A model generated the notes under the pieces. It ran no database searches, was not told the origin of the DNA, and worked only from the letters and a program-made list of their open reading frames with translations. From a bacterium (GTDB lineage: Bacteria > UBP6 > JAFGXH01), in the NCBI GenBank assembly GCA_027064085.1, contig JAMOQH010000030.1:1-18840 (forward strand): a stretch of 18,840 nucleotides of DNA, read 5' to 3'. Shown here in pieces: positions 1 to 8,659 of this stretch. The number at the start of each line of letters is the position of its first letter. The stretch's first letter is position 1. The translations under genes were made by a program, and so were the position numbers.

Positions 1-2
1 TT

Positions 3-323
3 AAATTAATATCAAGTGATAAAATAGATATTAAAGAAGCGCTTAAAACTTTAAACCAGGAGGATAAAATGGGTGGAATGATGAAACTAATTAATGAAAT
101 TGAAGAAAGAGGAGAAAGAAAAGGTATAGAAAAAGGTATAGAAAAAGGTATAGAAAAAGGTATAGAAAAAGGTATAGAGAAAGGTATAGAAAAGGGTAAA
201 ATAGAAACGGCGATTGAGATGTTAAAATTAGGTTCAGAACCTATATTTGTGTCAAAAGCTACCAAATTATCCATAGAAAAAATCAAAGAATTACAAAAAG
301 AATTAAATATAGAAAACAATTAA
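3..323 (+). CDS. Rpn/PDDEXK_2-type nuclease, C-terminal part (5' end outside window)
   Basis: The reading frame is open from the first in-frame codon at position 3, so this is the tail of a longer gene and not a short gene starting at the ATG at 69, although AGGAGG lies just before that ATG. The visible part encodes about 106 residues: a helical lead-in (IDIKEALKTL, then QEDKMGGMM), six KGIE tetrapeptides, and a C-terminal helix-turn-helix-like end (TAIEML...LSIEKIKELQKELN). The same layout, catalytic domain then charged repeat then short helical end, is seen in the complete PDDEXK_2/Rpn-type gene at 15910-16980, and many members of this family have variable KG-rich repeats. The catalytic domain would lie upstream of the window. 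Family assignment is inference from this tail only. Mobile-element-linked PD-(D/E)XK nucleases of this kind are often annotated as transposases. Confidence 0.65.
   Translation, partial: KLISSDKIDIKEALKTLNQEDKMGGMMKLINEIEERGERKGIEKGIEKGIEKGIEKGIEKGIEKGKIETAIEMLKLGSEPIFVSKATKLSIEKIKELQKELNIENN
120..197 (+). repeat. In-frame 12-bp tandem repeat encoding KGIE
   Basis: Six consecutive 12-bp units of consensus AAAGGTATAGAA (120-191), plus a partial AAGGGT, encode (KGIE)6-KG. The units are nearly identical at DNA level, with one G/A change in the fifth, which suggests recent expansion by slippage or recombination. Because the unit is a multiple of three, copy-number change alters protein length without a frameshift. 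It is coding sequence and not a CRISPR array. Confidence 0.9.
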
Positions 324-496
324 TATGTTAAAGATTACCTTGTTTAAAATTCCTTTTTACATATCTTTTATCTTTTTCAGCTCTTTTATTTTTTAACTTA
401 TTGTTTTTACAGAACTCAAATTTTTGCAATTGTTCACTTTTTCAATATTTTAAAGATTAGTTAAAAAACTTGCATCAATAAAAAAATACCCTTCAA

Positions 497-546
497 ATAA
501 CAAGATTTTAGCTTGTTATCAAAATTTAAACCTTAGGTTAAATTTT
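497..546. repeat. Two adjacent inverted repeats in the gene-free gap 324-641
   Basis: The first hairpin has perfect 8-bp arms ATAACAAG (497-504) and CTTGTTAT (512-519) with a 7-nt loop. The second follows at once: AAAATTTAAACC (521-532) and GGTTAAATTTT (536-546), with a 3-nt loop and one bulged base. Neither is followed by a clear T-run, so a terminator is uncertain. The rest of 324-641 holds no gene I can support, apart from a weak protein-like stretch on the minus strand (331-516, described as a finding). I see no T-box or leader peptide for leuS. Confidence 0.4.
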
Positions 547-587
547 AAGTGTAAAAGCTCTTTGGAGTTTGAAACTTCATATAAATA

Positions 588-618
588 TTGAAAAATAAAC
601 TAAATTATGGCATATTAT
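588..618 (+). promoter_or_regulatory. Possible leuS promoter
   Basis: TTGAAA (588-593) and TATTAT (613-618) are spaced by 19 bp, slightly longer than ideal, and lie 24 bp before the leuS start codon. A good Shine-Dalgarno sequence AGGAG (630-634) stands 7 nt before the ATG. In such AT-rich DNA these boxes are easily found by chance, so the call is tentative. Confidence 0.3.
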
Positions 619-641
619 AGGCCTATTTTAGGAGTAACATT

Positions 642-3125
642 ATGAAAACTATGAAAGAAAAGTATAATTTTTCAGAAATTGAAAAAAAATGGCAAAAACA
701 TTGGGCAAATAATAAAACTTATAAAGCAGTAAAAGATGATAGTAAAGAAAAATATTATCTACTAGAAATGTTTCCTTATCCAAGTGGAAATTTGCATATG
801 GGGCATGTTAGAAATTACTCTATAGGTGATGTTATCGCTAGATTTAAAAGAATGAAAAATTTTAATGTTTTACACCCTATTGGTTGGGATAGTTTTGGAC
901 TTCCTGCTGAAAATGCTGCTATTAAGCATCAAGTTGCTCCTGCAAAATGGACTAGAGAAAATATTGCTCACATGAGAGAACAACTAAAAATGTGTGGATT
1001 TTCTTATGATTGGGATAGAGAAATTGCTACAATAGACAAAGATTACTATAAATGGGAACAAAAACTTTTTGTAGAAATGTATAAAAAAGGGCTCGTTTAT
1101 AAAAAATCATCTAATGTAAATTGGTGTGATACTTGTAACACTGTTTTGGCAAACGAACAAGTTACTGATAATCATTGTTGGAGATGTGATAACGAAGTAA
1201 GGCAAAAAGATTTAGAGCAATGGTTTTATAAAATTACTGATTATGCAGATGAATTATTAGAATTTACAGATAAGATGCCTGGTTGGCCTAGCAGAGTATT
1301 GACTCAACAAAAAAACTGGATAGGTAAATCTTATGGAGTTACTGCTAAATTTCCTTTGAAATCAGATAAAAATACATTTTTAGAAATATATACAACAAGA
1401 GCTGATACTATAATGGGTATTACATTTATGAGTATAGCTGCAGAACATAAATTAGTTGATAAATTAATAGAAAATGCAGAAAACAAAGCTGAAATATTGT
1501 CTTTTATAGAAGAAGTTAAAAAAGAAGCTGTAAATGCAAAAGGTGGTGAAGTTCAAGAGAAAAAAGGTATTTTTACAGGCTCTTATGCTATTCACCCTAT
1601 TACCAAAGAAGAAGTACCTATTTATATAGCAAATTTTGTTCTTGCATCTTATGGTACAGGTGCTGTTATGGCTGTTCCAGCCCACGACCAGAGAGATTTT
1701 GAATTTGCACAAAAATATAATATTAGAATAAAAGAGGTGATTGCACCTATAAATGGAAACCTAGAATCTCCTTTACAAGAAGCATTTACAGAAAAAGGAA
1801 AATTAATAAATTCAGGAGAATTTACAGGCTTAAAATCAAAAGAAGCAATAAATAAAATTGCTTATTGGTTAAAACAAAATAATTTAGGTGAAAAATCTGT
1901 TCAGTATAAATTAAGAGATTGGGGTATTAGCCGCCAAAGATATTGGGGAGCTCCTATCCCTATGGTTTATCAAGACGGAGAAGTTTATCCAGAAGAAATT
2001 AAAGATTTACCAGTTGTTTTACCTACAGAAGTAGAATATAAAATTACATCAGGAAATTTACTTGATACCTTAGATAATTTTATTAATATAGAAAGAAATG
2101 GCAAACCTGCAAAGCGTGAAACAGATACTTTTGATACTTTTAATGAGAGCTCTTGGTATTATGCGAGATACACATCTCCTAAATATGAAGAAGATATTTT
2201 AGATAGTGATGAGGCAAACTATTGGCTTCCTGTTGACCAATATATAGGTGGAATAGAGCATGCTGTTATGCATTTATTGTATGCAAGATTTTTTCATAAA
2301 GTATTAAGAGATTTTGGATACTTAAATAGTGACGAACCTTTTAAAAATTTACTAACTCAAGGAATGGTTACTAAAGAACACAATGGTAGAGCTGTAAAAA
2401 TGTCTAAATCGCTAGGCAATACTGTTGACCCAACCGAAATTATTGATAATTATGGTGCAGATACTGCGAGATTGTTTATTCTGTTTGCAGCACCTCCTGA
2501 AAAGGATTTAGAATGGAATGATAAAGGTGCAGAAGGTAGTTTTAGATTTTTAAACAGAGTTTGGAGATATGTATACAGTAAATTTGAAACAGTAAAAGAT
2601 GTAGAGCCTTTAACTAATTTTAATACAGATGATAAAAGATTAAAATCTTTACTTTCAATTACACATAAAACTATCAAAAAAGTTACATCCAGTATGGAAG
2701 ATTTTCATTTTAATACAGCAATAGCCTCAATGATGGAATTAGTGAACTTTTTATATTCTTTTAAAGAGCAAAAAGGAGATGAAGCTGCATTAAGATATGT
2801 AATTGAATCTTTAATAAAAATGTTAAGCCCATTCGCTCCTCATATGACACAAGAAATTTGGGCTAATCTAGGATACAATAATGATTTAGATTTTGTTGAT
2901 TTTCCTGATTTTGAAGAAAAGCTTACTATAGATGACACTATTACTATAGTATTTCAGGTTAATGGCAAATTAAGAAGTAAAGTTGAAGTGCCAAGAAGTG
3001 CATCAAAAGAAGAGATAGAAAAAATTGCATTAGCTGATAAAACAGTAAAAAAATATACAGAGGGCAAAGACATTAAAAAAGTTATAGTTGTTCCTGGTAG
3101 ATTAGTTAATATTGTTGCTAAGTAA
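642..3125 (+). CDS. leuS: Leucyl-tRNA synthetase
   Basis: Class I aminoacyl-tRNA synthetase (cytoplasm) that activates leucine with ATP, loads it onto tRNA-Leu and hydrolyses mischarged tRNA in its CP1 editing domain. At 827 residues it has full bacterial length. Visible in order: the ATP-binding HIGH-type motif HMGH (residues 52-55, within [15 protein letters not shown]); a zinc-ribbon-like CxxC...CxxC (Cys162, 165, 179, 182); the editing-domain threonine-rich motif TTRADT near residue 250 and [19 protein letters not shown] near 340; the tail of the catalytic core [11 protein letters not shown]; the signature KMSKS (586-590); then the anticodon-binding helical domain and a C-terminal domain ending [12 protein letters not shown]. 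The start at 642 is chosen for the AGGAG 7 nt upstream; an in-frame ATG three codons later is the only near alternative. It is monocistronic here, followed by a 313-bp gap. Confidence 0.98.
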   Translation: MKTMKEKYNFSEIEKKWQKHWANNKTYKAVKDDSKEKYYLLEMFPYPSGNLHMGHVRNYSIGDVIARFKRMKNFNVLHPIGWDSFGLPAENAAIKHQVAPAKWTRENIAHMREQLKMCGFSYDWDREIATIDKDYYKWEQKLFVEMYKKGLVYKKSSNVNWCDTCNTVLANEQVTDNHCWRCDNEVRQKDLEQWFYKITDYADELLEFTDKMPGWPSRVLTQQKNWIGKSYGVTAKFPLKSDKNTFLEIYTTRADTIMGITFMSIAAEHKLVDKLIENAENKAEILSFIEEVKKEAVNAKGGEVQEKKGIFTGSYAIHPITKEEVPIYIANFVLASYGTGAVMAVPAHDQRDFEFAQKYNIRIKEVIAPINGNLESPLQEAFTEKGKLINSGEFTGLKSKEAINKIAYWLKQNNLGEKSVQYKLRDWGISRQRYWGAPIPMVYQDGEVYPEEIKDLPVVLPTEVEYKITSGNLLDTLDNFINIERNGKPAKRETDTFDTFNESSWYYARYTSPKYEEDILDSDEANYWLPVDQYIGGIEHAVMHLLYARFFHKVLRDFGYLNSDEPFKNLLTQGMVTKEHNGRAVKMSKSLGNTVDPTEIIDNYGADTARLFILFAAPPEKDLEWNDKGAEGSFRFLNRVWRYVYSKFETVKDVEPLTNFNTDDKRLKSLLSITHKTIKKVTSSMEDFHFNTAIASMMELVNFLYSFKEQKGDEAALRYVIESLIKMLSPFAPHMTQEIWANLGYNNDLDFVDFPDFEEKLTIDDTITIVFQVNGKLRSKVEVPRSASKEEIEKIALADKTVKKYTEGKDIKKVIVVPGRLVNIVAK

Positions 3126-3173
3126 TTATATTTTCTGCTCCAACCACAAAGTGTTTTACGCAGTTCTCTCAAC

Positions 3174-3206
3174 TAAATAATTACTAAAAATAAAAGTAAT
3201 TATTTA
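3174..3206 (+). terminator. AT-rich stem-loop downstream of leuS
   Basis: Perfect 11-bp inverted repeat TAAATAATTAC (3174-3184) / GTAATTATTTA (3196-3206) with an 11-nt A-rich loop, about 50 bp after the leuS stop. The stem is weak in GC and is followed by TTTTCG, not a long T-run, so it is a possible rather than a strong intrinsic terminator. A few bases upstream (3141-3158) is CAACCACAAAGTG-TTTTA, a degenerate match to the recurrent element found at 8722-8773. Confidence 0.4.
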
Positions 3207-3250
3207 TTTTCGCTCATTAAATCAAAAAGATTATAAAATTTAAATAATAA

Positions 3251-3271
3251 TCTAAATTATAATAATTTAGA
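3251..3271. repeat. 21-bp inverted repeat between leuS and nor
   Basis: Arms TCTAAATTA (3251-3259) and TAATTTAGA (3263-3271) match perfectly around a 3-nt centre (TAA). It is about 110 bp upstream of the nor operator. It could be a regulator site or chance symmetry in AT-rich DNA; no T-run follows. Confidence 0.35.
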
Positions 3272-3361
3272 GGTTTGAAATAAAATTCATAAATAGAAAA
3301 TCAAAATGATTTTACCCTAGTATCAACAAACAAGTAAAAAAAAAACTTATTTTGTCATTTT

Positions 3362-3403
3362 CGTAACATTTGTTACGGAATTCATATTTTATTTAAATAT
3401 AAT
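3362..3403 (+). promoter_or_regulatory. CRP/FNR-family operator and -10 box of the nor gene
   Basis: CGTAACATTTGTTACG (3362-3377) is a perfect 7-2-7 palindrome, which can also be written GTAAC-N4-GTTAC, the same half-site geometry as FNR/DNR/NNR sites. A consensus -10 box TATAAT lies at 3398-3403. With a start site about 7 bp after the -10 box (near 3410), the palindrome centre (3369.5) falls about 40.5 bp upstream, the classic class II activator position, where the protein replaces a -35 box. No good -35 hexamer is visible, in agreement. The likely regulator is a nitric-oxide- or oxygen-responsive CRP/FNR-family protein (DNR, NNR or HcpR type); which one is inference. Confidence 0.65.
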
Positions 3404-3438
3404 ACAGCATACATGGGAATTATTATTTAGGAGAATAT

Positions 3439-5715
3439 ATGAAACCTACACTTTTAGACAAGTTTATGAGTAAAAAAGGGCTTTATACAGCTTTTTGGTT
3501 CATTGCCATTTTGATGGTAACAATTTTAATTTACTTTACTGCAACTTTGCAAAAAGAAGTACCACCTATTGCTAAACAAGTTAAATCAGCATCTGGAGAA
3601 GTTCTTTATACCTATGACGATGTAAAGCAGGGTAAAGGATATTTTCAAGAATTTGACCTTATGGATTGGGGAACATTACTTGGTATGGGTGCTTATATGG
3701 GCCCTGATTTCACAACAGATTTCTTTCACCATAGAGCCGAATACTTATATGATTATTATGCTAAAAAAATGTATAATAAATCAAATAAAGATTTAACAAA
3801 AATTGAAAGAGGAGCAGTTAAAGAAAGAGTTAAACAAGATTTTCACGATGAAACGGTTCTGTTAGAAAAGGGAGTAACTTATACAGATGCTTCAGCTGAA
3901 GCTTATAAGTTAAATGTTAAAAGATTAGTTAAAATGTTAGTTAAAGGAGATAAAGAAAGAGCATTTCCTGGTGGAATAATATTCGAAAAAGAAGCAGAAA
4001 AAATTGCTGCATTTGTAGATTGGTCACAAATGGTTGCTTCATCTCTAAGGCCAAAAACAAAAGGTAAAAGAGGAGAAAGAACTTGGTCTAATAACTGGCC
4101 TCCAGAGCCTCTAGTTGATCAAGATGCAGCATACAATAACCATATTGTATCATTATGGGAATTTTTAGCATTATGGGTTTTTACTATTTTTGTAATTTTC
4201 TTATCATATAAATATTTATTAAAAGAAGATAAAGAAGAAGATTTAGAACCTGCAATGAAAATTACTAAATTGTTTCCTTCTCAAAAGAAATTATTAAAAT
4301 ATATACCTATTGTATCATTATTATTTGTTGTTCAAATGTTTTTAGGTGCTTATTTAGCTCACCTTTATGCAGAACCTACAAAAGATTTTGTATTTTCTCA
4401 ATCATTATTACCTTTTAATGTCCTTAGGTCTATGCATACACAAATTGCTATTCTATGGGTTGCTGTAGGTTGGTTAGTTGGAGGACTTTTAATTGCTCCT
4501 TGGATTGCAAACAAAGATCATAAATTTCCTTGGCTTGTTGATGTTTTATGGATGGCTCTATTAATTGTTGCAGTTGGTGGAGTTGTAGGGCTTTATCTTG
4601 GTTCTACTGGACACATGAGAGATTCTTGGTTTTGGTTAGGAAATGAAGGTAGGGAATTACTCAATTTAGGTAGAGTTTGGGATATAGGATTAGTGATAGG
4701 ACTAGTATTTTGGTTTTTATTAATTATTTCATTAATCAAGAAAGCTAGTACAAATAATCCATTAGTTGGAACAATTATCTGGTCTGCTTTTGGTATTGCT
4801 ACATTATATATTGCCGGAATGATGCCTTTACATAAAATTCAACCTAATTTTACTGTTGATGATTATTACAGATGGTGGGTTATACATTTATGGGTTGAAT
4901 TAACATTTGAGTTGTTTGCAGCTGGAACAATAGCATTTTTTACTGTTTCATTAGGTTTAATTTCTCAAAAAACAGCAGAAAAGATTATGTTTTTTGAATT
5001 ATTCTTAATTATGATGTCTGGAACTCTTGGTGTTGGTCACCATTATTTCTGGCAAGGATTAGATGAATATTGGATTGCAATTGGTGGTATTTTCTCTGCA
5101 ATGGAGCCATTACCATTAGCATTAATGATAGTTGAATCAATGAAAAACCTTAAAGAAAAAAGGCCTAAAGGTTTTGCATTTGATACACCGTTTATGTGGA
5201 TTACTGGTTCTGTATTTATGAATTTTATTGGTGCTGGTGTTTTAGGCATGGTTATTAATACCCCTACAATTTCATATTATTCACATGGTACATATTTAAT
5301 TATGCCTCATGCTCATATTGCTTTACTTGGAGCATTTGGTTATATTTCAATTGCATTTTTATATATGACATCAAGGGCAAATGCACTTGCAAATGGTTAT
5401 ATCTGGAATGATAAATTAAGTAAAATTGGTTTTTGGTCCTTAACTATTGGTGTTTTATTATTTGCACTTCCAACATTGATGATAGGCCTAGAGCAAACAA
5501 AAGCAGCTGCTGAACTAGGTTATTATTATACAAGAACTAGAGAAGCTCTCGAAGGTGTCAAAGGCTGGATGTGGTTTAGAATTTTACCTGATTCAATGAT
5601 GCTTTTTGGTGGAGCTGTAATTTTCTGGGATTTATTTTCTAAAACATTTCTTGGAAAAAAAGACCCTGATTTTATTACACCAACAAAAGAAAACGAAGAA
5701 GCTGCAAAAGCATAA
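3439..5715 (+). CDS. norB: Quinol-dependent nitric oxide reductase (qNor, single subunit)
   Basis: Integral membrane haem-copper-oxidase-family enzyme that reduces 2 NO to N2O with electrons from quinol, for NO detoxification or denitrification. Its 758 residues fit the single-chain qNor (also called norZ), longer than the ~460-residue NorB of cytochrome-c-linked enzymes. An N-terminal membrane segment (about residues 17-37) leads to a periplasmic domain with the qNor-typical GMGAYMGPDFT region and no CxxCH haem-c motif, so electrons cannot enter through a cytochrome c site. The remaining part is a multi-helix core. Candidate metal ligands: His333 (RSMHTQ, haem b), His483 and Glu487 (HLWVE), His534-His535 (GHHYFW, FeB site), His624 and His626 (MPHAHIALLG, haem b3 and b). 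AGGAG (3429-3433) lies 5 nt before the ATG. There is no norC, norD or norQ neighbour, as expected for a stand-alone qNor. Regulated by the palindrome upstream. Confidence 0.95.
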   Translation: MKPTLLDKFMSKKGLYTAFWFIAILMVTILIYFTATLQKEVPPIAKQVKSASGEVLYTYDDVKQGKGYFQEFDLMDWGTLLGMGAYMGPDFTTDFFHHRAEYLYDYYAKKMYNKSNKDLTKIERGAVKERVKQDFHDETVLLEKGVTYTDASAEAYKLNVKRLVKMLVKGDKERAFPGGIIFEKEAEKIAAFVDWSQMVASSLRPKTKGKRGERTWSNNWPPEPLVDQDAAYNNHIVSLWEFLALWVFTIFVIFLSYKYLLKEDKEEDLEPAMKITKLFPSQKKLLKYIPIVSLLFVVQMFLGAYLAHLYAEPTKDFVFSQSLLPFNVLRSMHTQIAILWVAVGWLVGGLLIAPWIANKDHKFPWLVDVLWMALLIVAVGGVVGLYLGSTGHMRDSWFWLGNEGRELLNLGRVWDIGLVIGLVFWFLLIISLIKKASTNNPLVGTIIWSAFGIATLYIAGMMPLHKIQPNFTVDDYYRWWVIHLWVELTFELFAAGTIAFFTVSLGLISQKTAEKIMFFELFLIMMSGTLGVGHHYFWQGLDEYWIAIGGIFSAMEPLPLALMIVESMKNLKEKRPKGFAFDTPFMWITGSVFMNFIGAGVLGMVINTPTISYYSHGTYLIMPHAHIALLGAFGYISIAFLYMTSRANALANGYIWNDKLSKIGFWSLTIGVLLFALPTLMIGLEQTKAAAELGYYYTRTREALEGVKGWMWFRILPDSMMLFGGAVIFWDLFSKTFLGKKDPDFITPTKENEEAAKA

Positions 5716-5825
5716 GTTATATTATTTACCTAATACTTAATAACTGAACTTACTTAAACTCCTCAATTAATAAAAAATCATCAAAAGTACAGGTGTACCA
5801 TGTGCTCATACGCCTCAGCAAGATT

Positions 5826-6020
5826 CTACTCGCAAACACCTTTTGGTAAAACACATACACCATAATCTTCATAAGTATCTAAATTACAAACAGTTCTACC
5901 ATAACTAGCATTTACACAATCTGCATTATTAGAGCATGTTACAAGTGGAAAATTACAAGAATAATTATGATAACAAACTGTTCTTCCATCAATGCTGTTT
6001 GCACAATCAAATAGTTTCAC
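5826..6020 (-). CDS. Small cysteine-rich repeat ORF, possibly a gene fragment
   Basis: A 64-codon ORF starting with GTG holds eight cysteines in two similar units: DC-ANSIDG-RTVC (Cys6, Cys16) and DC-VNASYG-RTVC (Cys35, Cys45), offset by 29 residues, followed by a GVC...GVCE end. The second unit with its CSNNADC lead-in resembles cysteine-rich repeats of secreted or surface proteins (C-x5-C-x9-C-x10-C). The DNA of the two units is only partly similar, so the symmetry is at protein level, which argues for past coding. Against a working gene: no Shine-Dalgarno sequence before the GTG, no signal peptide, and an in-frame stop nine codons upstream. I do not recognise the family. It may be the last part of a larger secreted protein whose 5' end was lost. 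It lies in an 870-bp stretch (5716-6585) that otherwise holds a transposase relic and the sucC promoter. Confidence 0.35.
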   Translation of the reverse strand: MKLFDCANSIDGRTVCYHNYSCNFPLVTCSNNADCVNASYGRTVCNLDTYEDYGVCVLPKGVCE

Positions 6021-6068
6021 AAGTACATGATGAAATATATAAATTTAAAAATAAAATCATTAAATTAG

Positions 6069-6330
6069 GATAAACAGCCTGTAAAAATTTGGATGAAAGG
6101 AGTAGATTTTCCACTTCTTGCAAACAAACAATGCTTTACAAACAAAGATAAAAGTACAGGTATAATTTACCTAGTAACAAATGATTTAGACTGTACAAAG
6201 GAAAAGATGGAGAAGATCTACAAAAAAGAGTAAATTATGTACTAAAGCAATAAAAATTGCATTTCAGGAATTACATGATATTAAACAAAAATACAAGGAG
6301 ATTATGCCTTTTGCGTAAGGTCAGTAAATA
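6069..6330 (+). pseudogene. Decayed IS4-type (DDE_Tnp_1) transposase, C-terminal remnant
   Basis: From 6069 the + strand reads, between stops, DKQPVKIWMKGVDFPLLANK..., then TNKDKSTGIIYLVTNDLDCT, then KEKMEKIYKKE up to TAA at 6231-6233. This is the region before and at the YREK-like end of IS4-type DDE transposases, where intact copies continue with RW-x-VE-xYHKS-x-K. Here that stretch (6231-6330) is broken by several stops, though NKNCISGIT and QGDYAFCVRSVNKY can still be read. The N-terminal half and both IS ends are absent. An AAAAGTACAGGT 12-mer inside it (6150-6161) recurs at 5783-5794. The relic shows old IS activity between nor and sucC. Family level is good; exact IS is not determined. 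Confidence 0.7.
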
Positions 6331-6449
6331 AATATATTTTTATCCAATTCAGTTTAAATAATTGTAGTAAAATAAACAATAAAATAAAACTCAACTTATA
6401 ATATAATTATTATAATTAATCCATATTATAATTGCTTATCAAAATTTAT

Positions 6450-6467
6450 GAAAAAAGGGCTTTTTTC
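6450..6467. promoter_or_regulatory. Inverted repeat just upstream of the sucC -35 box
   Basis: GAAAAAAG (6450-6457) and CTTTTTTC (6460-6467) form perfect 8-bp arms around GG, ending immediately before the TTGACA at 6468. It may be a regulator site or, since it ends in a T-run, a weak terminator isolating sucC from the upstream debris. Confidence 0.35.
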
Positions 6468-6496
6468 TTGACATAATATATTATTATTTGTAGGCT
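6468..6496 (+). promoter_or_regulatory. Likely sucCD promoter
   Basis: A perfect -35 hexamer TTGACA (6468-6473) is followed 17 bp later by TAGGCT (6491-6496), a poor -10 box that keeps the first T, second A and last T. About 85 nt of leader follow to the sucC ATG. The leader contains a direct repeat TTAAGAATA at 6504-6512 and 6535-6543, 31 bp apart (three helical turns), which may be a paired regulator site. Confidence 0.45.
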
Positions 6497-6585
6497 TATG
6501 TTTTTAAGAATAATAACAATTGAAGCTATTTTTCTTAAGAATAGTATATGTAAACATTTATTGATAAGTTTTTTTATGAGGTCGT

Positions 6586-7755
6586 ATGAAAATACATGAA
6601 TATCAAGCGAAAACAATATTTCGTAAATACAATGTGCCTACTCCAAAAGGATTAATTGCACATTCAGTAGAAGAAGCAGTTAAAAATGCAGAAGAATTAG
6701 GTGGACCAATTTGGGTTGTTAAAGCTCAAATCCATGCCGGTGGTCGTGGAAAGGGAGGAGGAGTTAAACTTGCAAAATCCCTTGATGATGTAAAAAAACT
6801 AGCTGGTGAAATATTAGGAATGACTTTGGTTACTCATCAAACAGGTCCGGAAGGAAAACTAGTACAAAAAGTTTATATTGAAGATGGTGCTGATATTAAA
6901 GATGAATTTTACTTATCTGTTGTTCTTGACAGAGCAAAGGAAATGCCTGTTATTATGGCTAGTACTGAAGGTGGAATGAACATAGAAGAAGTTGCATCTA
7001 AAACTCCTGAAAAAATTATTAAAGTTGCAGTTGATCCAACTATTGGCTTTCAGGGTTTCCATGCAAGAGAGTTAGCATTTGGTTTAGGACTTCCTAAAGC
7101 AGAACAAAGAAATTTTGCTAAATTTGCAAAAGCTTGTTACGATGTTTATATGGATAACGATGCTGAATTAATAGAAATCAATCCATTAGTAAGAACTAAC
7201 AATGGTGAATTTATTGCTTTGGATGCTAAAATGGGTTTTGATGATTCTGCATTAGCTCGTCATCCTGAAATATTAGCAATGAGAGACAAATCAGAAGAAG
7301 ATCCTTCTGAAATGGAAGCTAAAGAATATGATTTATCTTATGTTAGTTTAGATGGAGAAATTGGTTGTATGGTTAACGGAGCTGGTTTAGCAATGGGAAC
7401 TATGGATACAATTAATTATTTTGGTGGAACTCCTGCTAACTTTTTAGATGTTGGTGGTCAAGCTAATGCTAAAACAGTTGCTAAAGGTTTTGAAATTATT
7501 TTAAGAAATCCAAAAGTTAAAGCAATTTTTGTAAATATTTTTGGTGGTATTGTTAGATGTGACAGAATTGCTAATGGTATTTTAGAAGCAACAAAAATGG
7601 TCGATGTTAATGTACCTGTTGTTGTAAGACTTGATGGAACTAATGCTTCAGAAGCAGCTGTAATTTTAAAAAATGCAAATATTAAAAATATTATTACAGC
7701 AACAGATTTAGCAGATGGCGCAGTTAAAGCAGTTAAAGCAGCAAAAGGAGAATAA
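6586..7755 (+). CDS. sucC: Succinyl-CoA synthetase, beta subunit (ADP-forming type)
   Basis: Beta subunit of the cytoplasmic TCA-cycle enzyme that interconverts succinyl-CoA + NDP + Pi and succinate + CoA + NTP; it carries the ATP-grasp nucleotide site and the succinate site. Length 389 residues is typical. Visible: N-terminal [15 protein letters not shown]; glycine-rich ATP-grasp loop AGGRGKGGG (residues 51-59); magnesium-binding Glu197-Ile-Asn199-Pro; [11 protein letters not shown] and [11 protein letters not shown] in the C-terminal ligase domain; and the conserved [20 protein letters not shown] (6578-6581) precedes the ATG by 4 nt. The stop is two bases before the sucD start, so the two are co-transcribed and translationally coupled. 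Nucleotide preference (ATP or GTP) cannot be read with certainty. Confidence 0.98.
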   Translation: MKIHEYQAKTIFRKYNVPTPKGLIAHSVEEAVKNAEELGGPIWVVKAQIHAGGRGKGGGVKLAKSLDDVKKLAGEILGMTLVTHQTGPEGKLVQKVYIEDGADIKDEFYLSVVLDRAKEMPVIMASTEGGMNIEEVASKTPEKIIKVAVDPTIGFQGFHARELAFGLGLPKAEQRNFAKFAKACYDVYMDNDAELIEINPLVRTNNGEFIALDAKMGFDDSALARHPEILAMRDKSEEDPSEMEAKEYDLSYVSLDGEIGCMVNGAGLAMGTMDTINYFGGTPANFLDVGGQANAKTVAKGFEIILRNPKVKAIFVNIFGGIVRCDRIANGILEATKMVDVNVPVVVRLDGTNASEAAVILKNANIKNIITATDLADGAVKAVKAAKGE

Positions 7756-7757
7756 TA

Positions 7758-8630
7758 ATGAGTATTTTAGTAAATAAAGATACAAAAGTAGTAGTTCAAG
7801 GGTTTACTGGAAAGGAAGGAACTTTTCATTCTGGCCAATGTATAGATTATGGTACTAATATTGTGGCTGGAGTTACTCCTAACAAAGGTGGAATGGAGCA
7901 TTTAGGTAAACCTGTTTTTAATACAGTTAAAGAAGCAGTTGCTGCAACTGGAGCAACAGTTAGTATGATTTTTGTTCCACCTGCATTTGTTAGTGATGCT
8001 GTTATGGAAGCCGCTGATGCGGGGATAGAACTTACTGTTATTATTACAGAAGGTGCACCAGTTAAAGATATGATGTTTGCAAAAAAATATGCACAAAAAA
8101 ATAATATGATGACTATAGGCCCTAACTGTCCTGGTGTTATCACTGCGGAAGAATGTAAACTTGGAATTATGCCAGGTAGTGTATTTAAAAAAGGTAATGT
8201 AGGTTTAATATCTAAATCAGGTACATTAACTTACGAAGGTGCAAACCAAGTTGTTAAAGAAGGTTTTGGAATTACAACAGCAGTTGGTATTGGTGGTGAC
8301 CCTATTATTGGTTTATCTTACATTAAACTTTTAGAAATGTTTCAAAATGACCCCGAAACAGAAGCTATAGTTATGATAGGTGAAATAGGTGGAGACTTAG
8401 AAATTCAAGCTGCTAAATACATCAAAGAAAATGTTACTAAACCTGTTGTCGCTTTTATAGCAGGTCAAACAGCTCCTAAAGGTAAAAGAATGGGGCATGC
8501 AGGTGCTATTATTTCAGGAAGTGCAGGTACAGCAAAAGAAAAAATGGATGCTTTAAGTGCCGTAGGTGTTAAAGTTTGTGCTACACCTGCTGAAATCGGT
8601 AAGAAAATCGCAGAGGCTATGGCTAAGTAG
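7758..8630 (+). CDS. sucD: Succinyl-CoA synthetase, alpha subunit
   Basis: Alpha subunit, which binds CoA and carries the phosphorylated histidine that relays phosphate to the beta subunit. Length 290 residues is typical. Visible: N-terminal CoA-binding Rossmann fold with [21 protein letters not shown] (about residues 14-34) and [15 protein letters not shown] near residue 117; [16 protein letters not shown]; and the active-site motif GHAGAI with His247, the expected phosphohistidine. AAGGAG (7745-7750), inside the sucC end, lies 7 nt before the ATG. It is the second gene of the sucCD pair and is followed by a strong hairpin. Confidence 0.98.
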   Translation: MSILVNKDTKVVVQGFTGKEGTFHSGQCIDYGTNIVAGVTPNKGGMEHLGKPVFNTVKEAVAATGATVSMIFVPPAFVSDAVMEAADAGIELTVIITEGAPVKDMMFAKKYAQKNNMMTIGPNCPGVITAEECKLGIMPGSVFKKGNVGLISKSGTLTYEGANQVVKEGFGITTAVGIGGDPIIGLSYIKLLEMFQNDPETEAIVMIGEIGGDLEIQAAKYIKENVTKPVVAFIAGQTAPKGKRMGHAGAIISGSAGTAKEKMDALSAVGVKVCATPAEIGKKIAEAMAK

Positions 8631-8659
8631 AGATTTATTTAATAAGTATCTGCCATTTC

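Noticed and set aside
120-197. CRISPR-like short repeats (also at 16033-16158).
   Set aside because: Units are contiguous with no spacers, multiples of three, and in frame inside proteins.
69-323. A separate 84-residue gene starting at the ATG at 69 with a nice AGGAGG.
   Set aside because: The frame is open upstream to the window edge and the upstream residues fit the same helical region, so it is the end of a longer gene.
324-641. T-box or other amino-acid leader before leuS.
   Set aside because: No T-box consensus, no Leu-codon leader peptide and no antiterminator pair visible.
7847-8143. Long open frames antisense to sucD (also antisense to leuS, nor, hsdS and hsdR).
   Set aside because: They lie fully inside well-supported genes, have low-complexity translations and no start signals.
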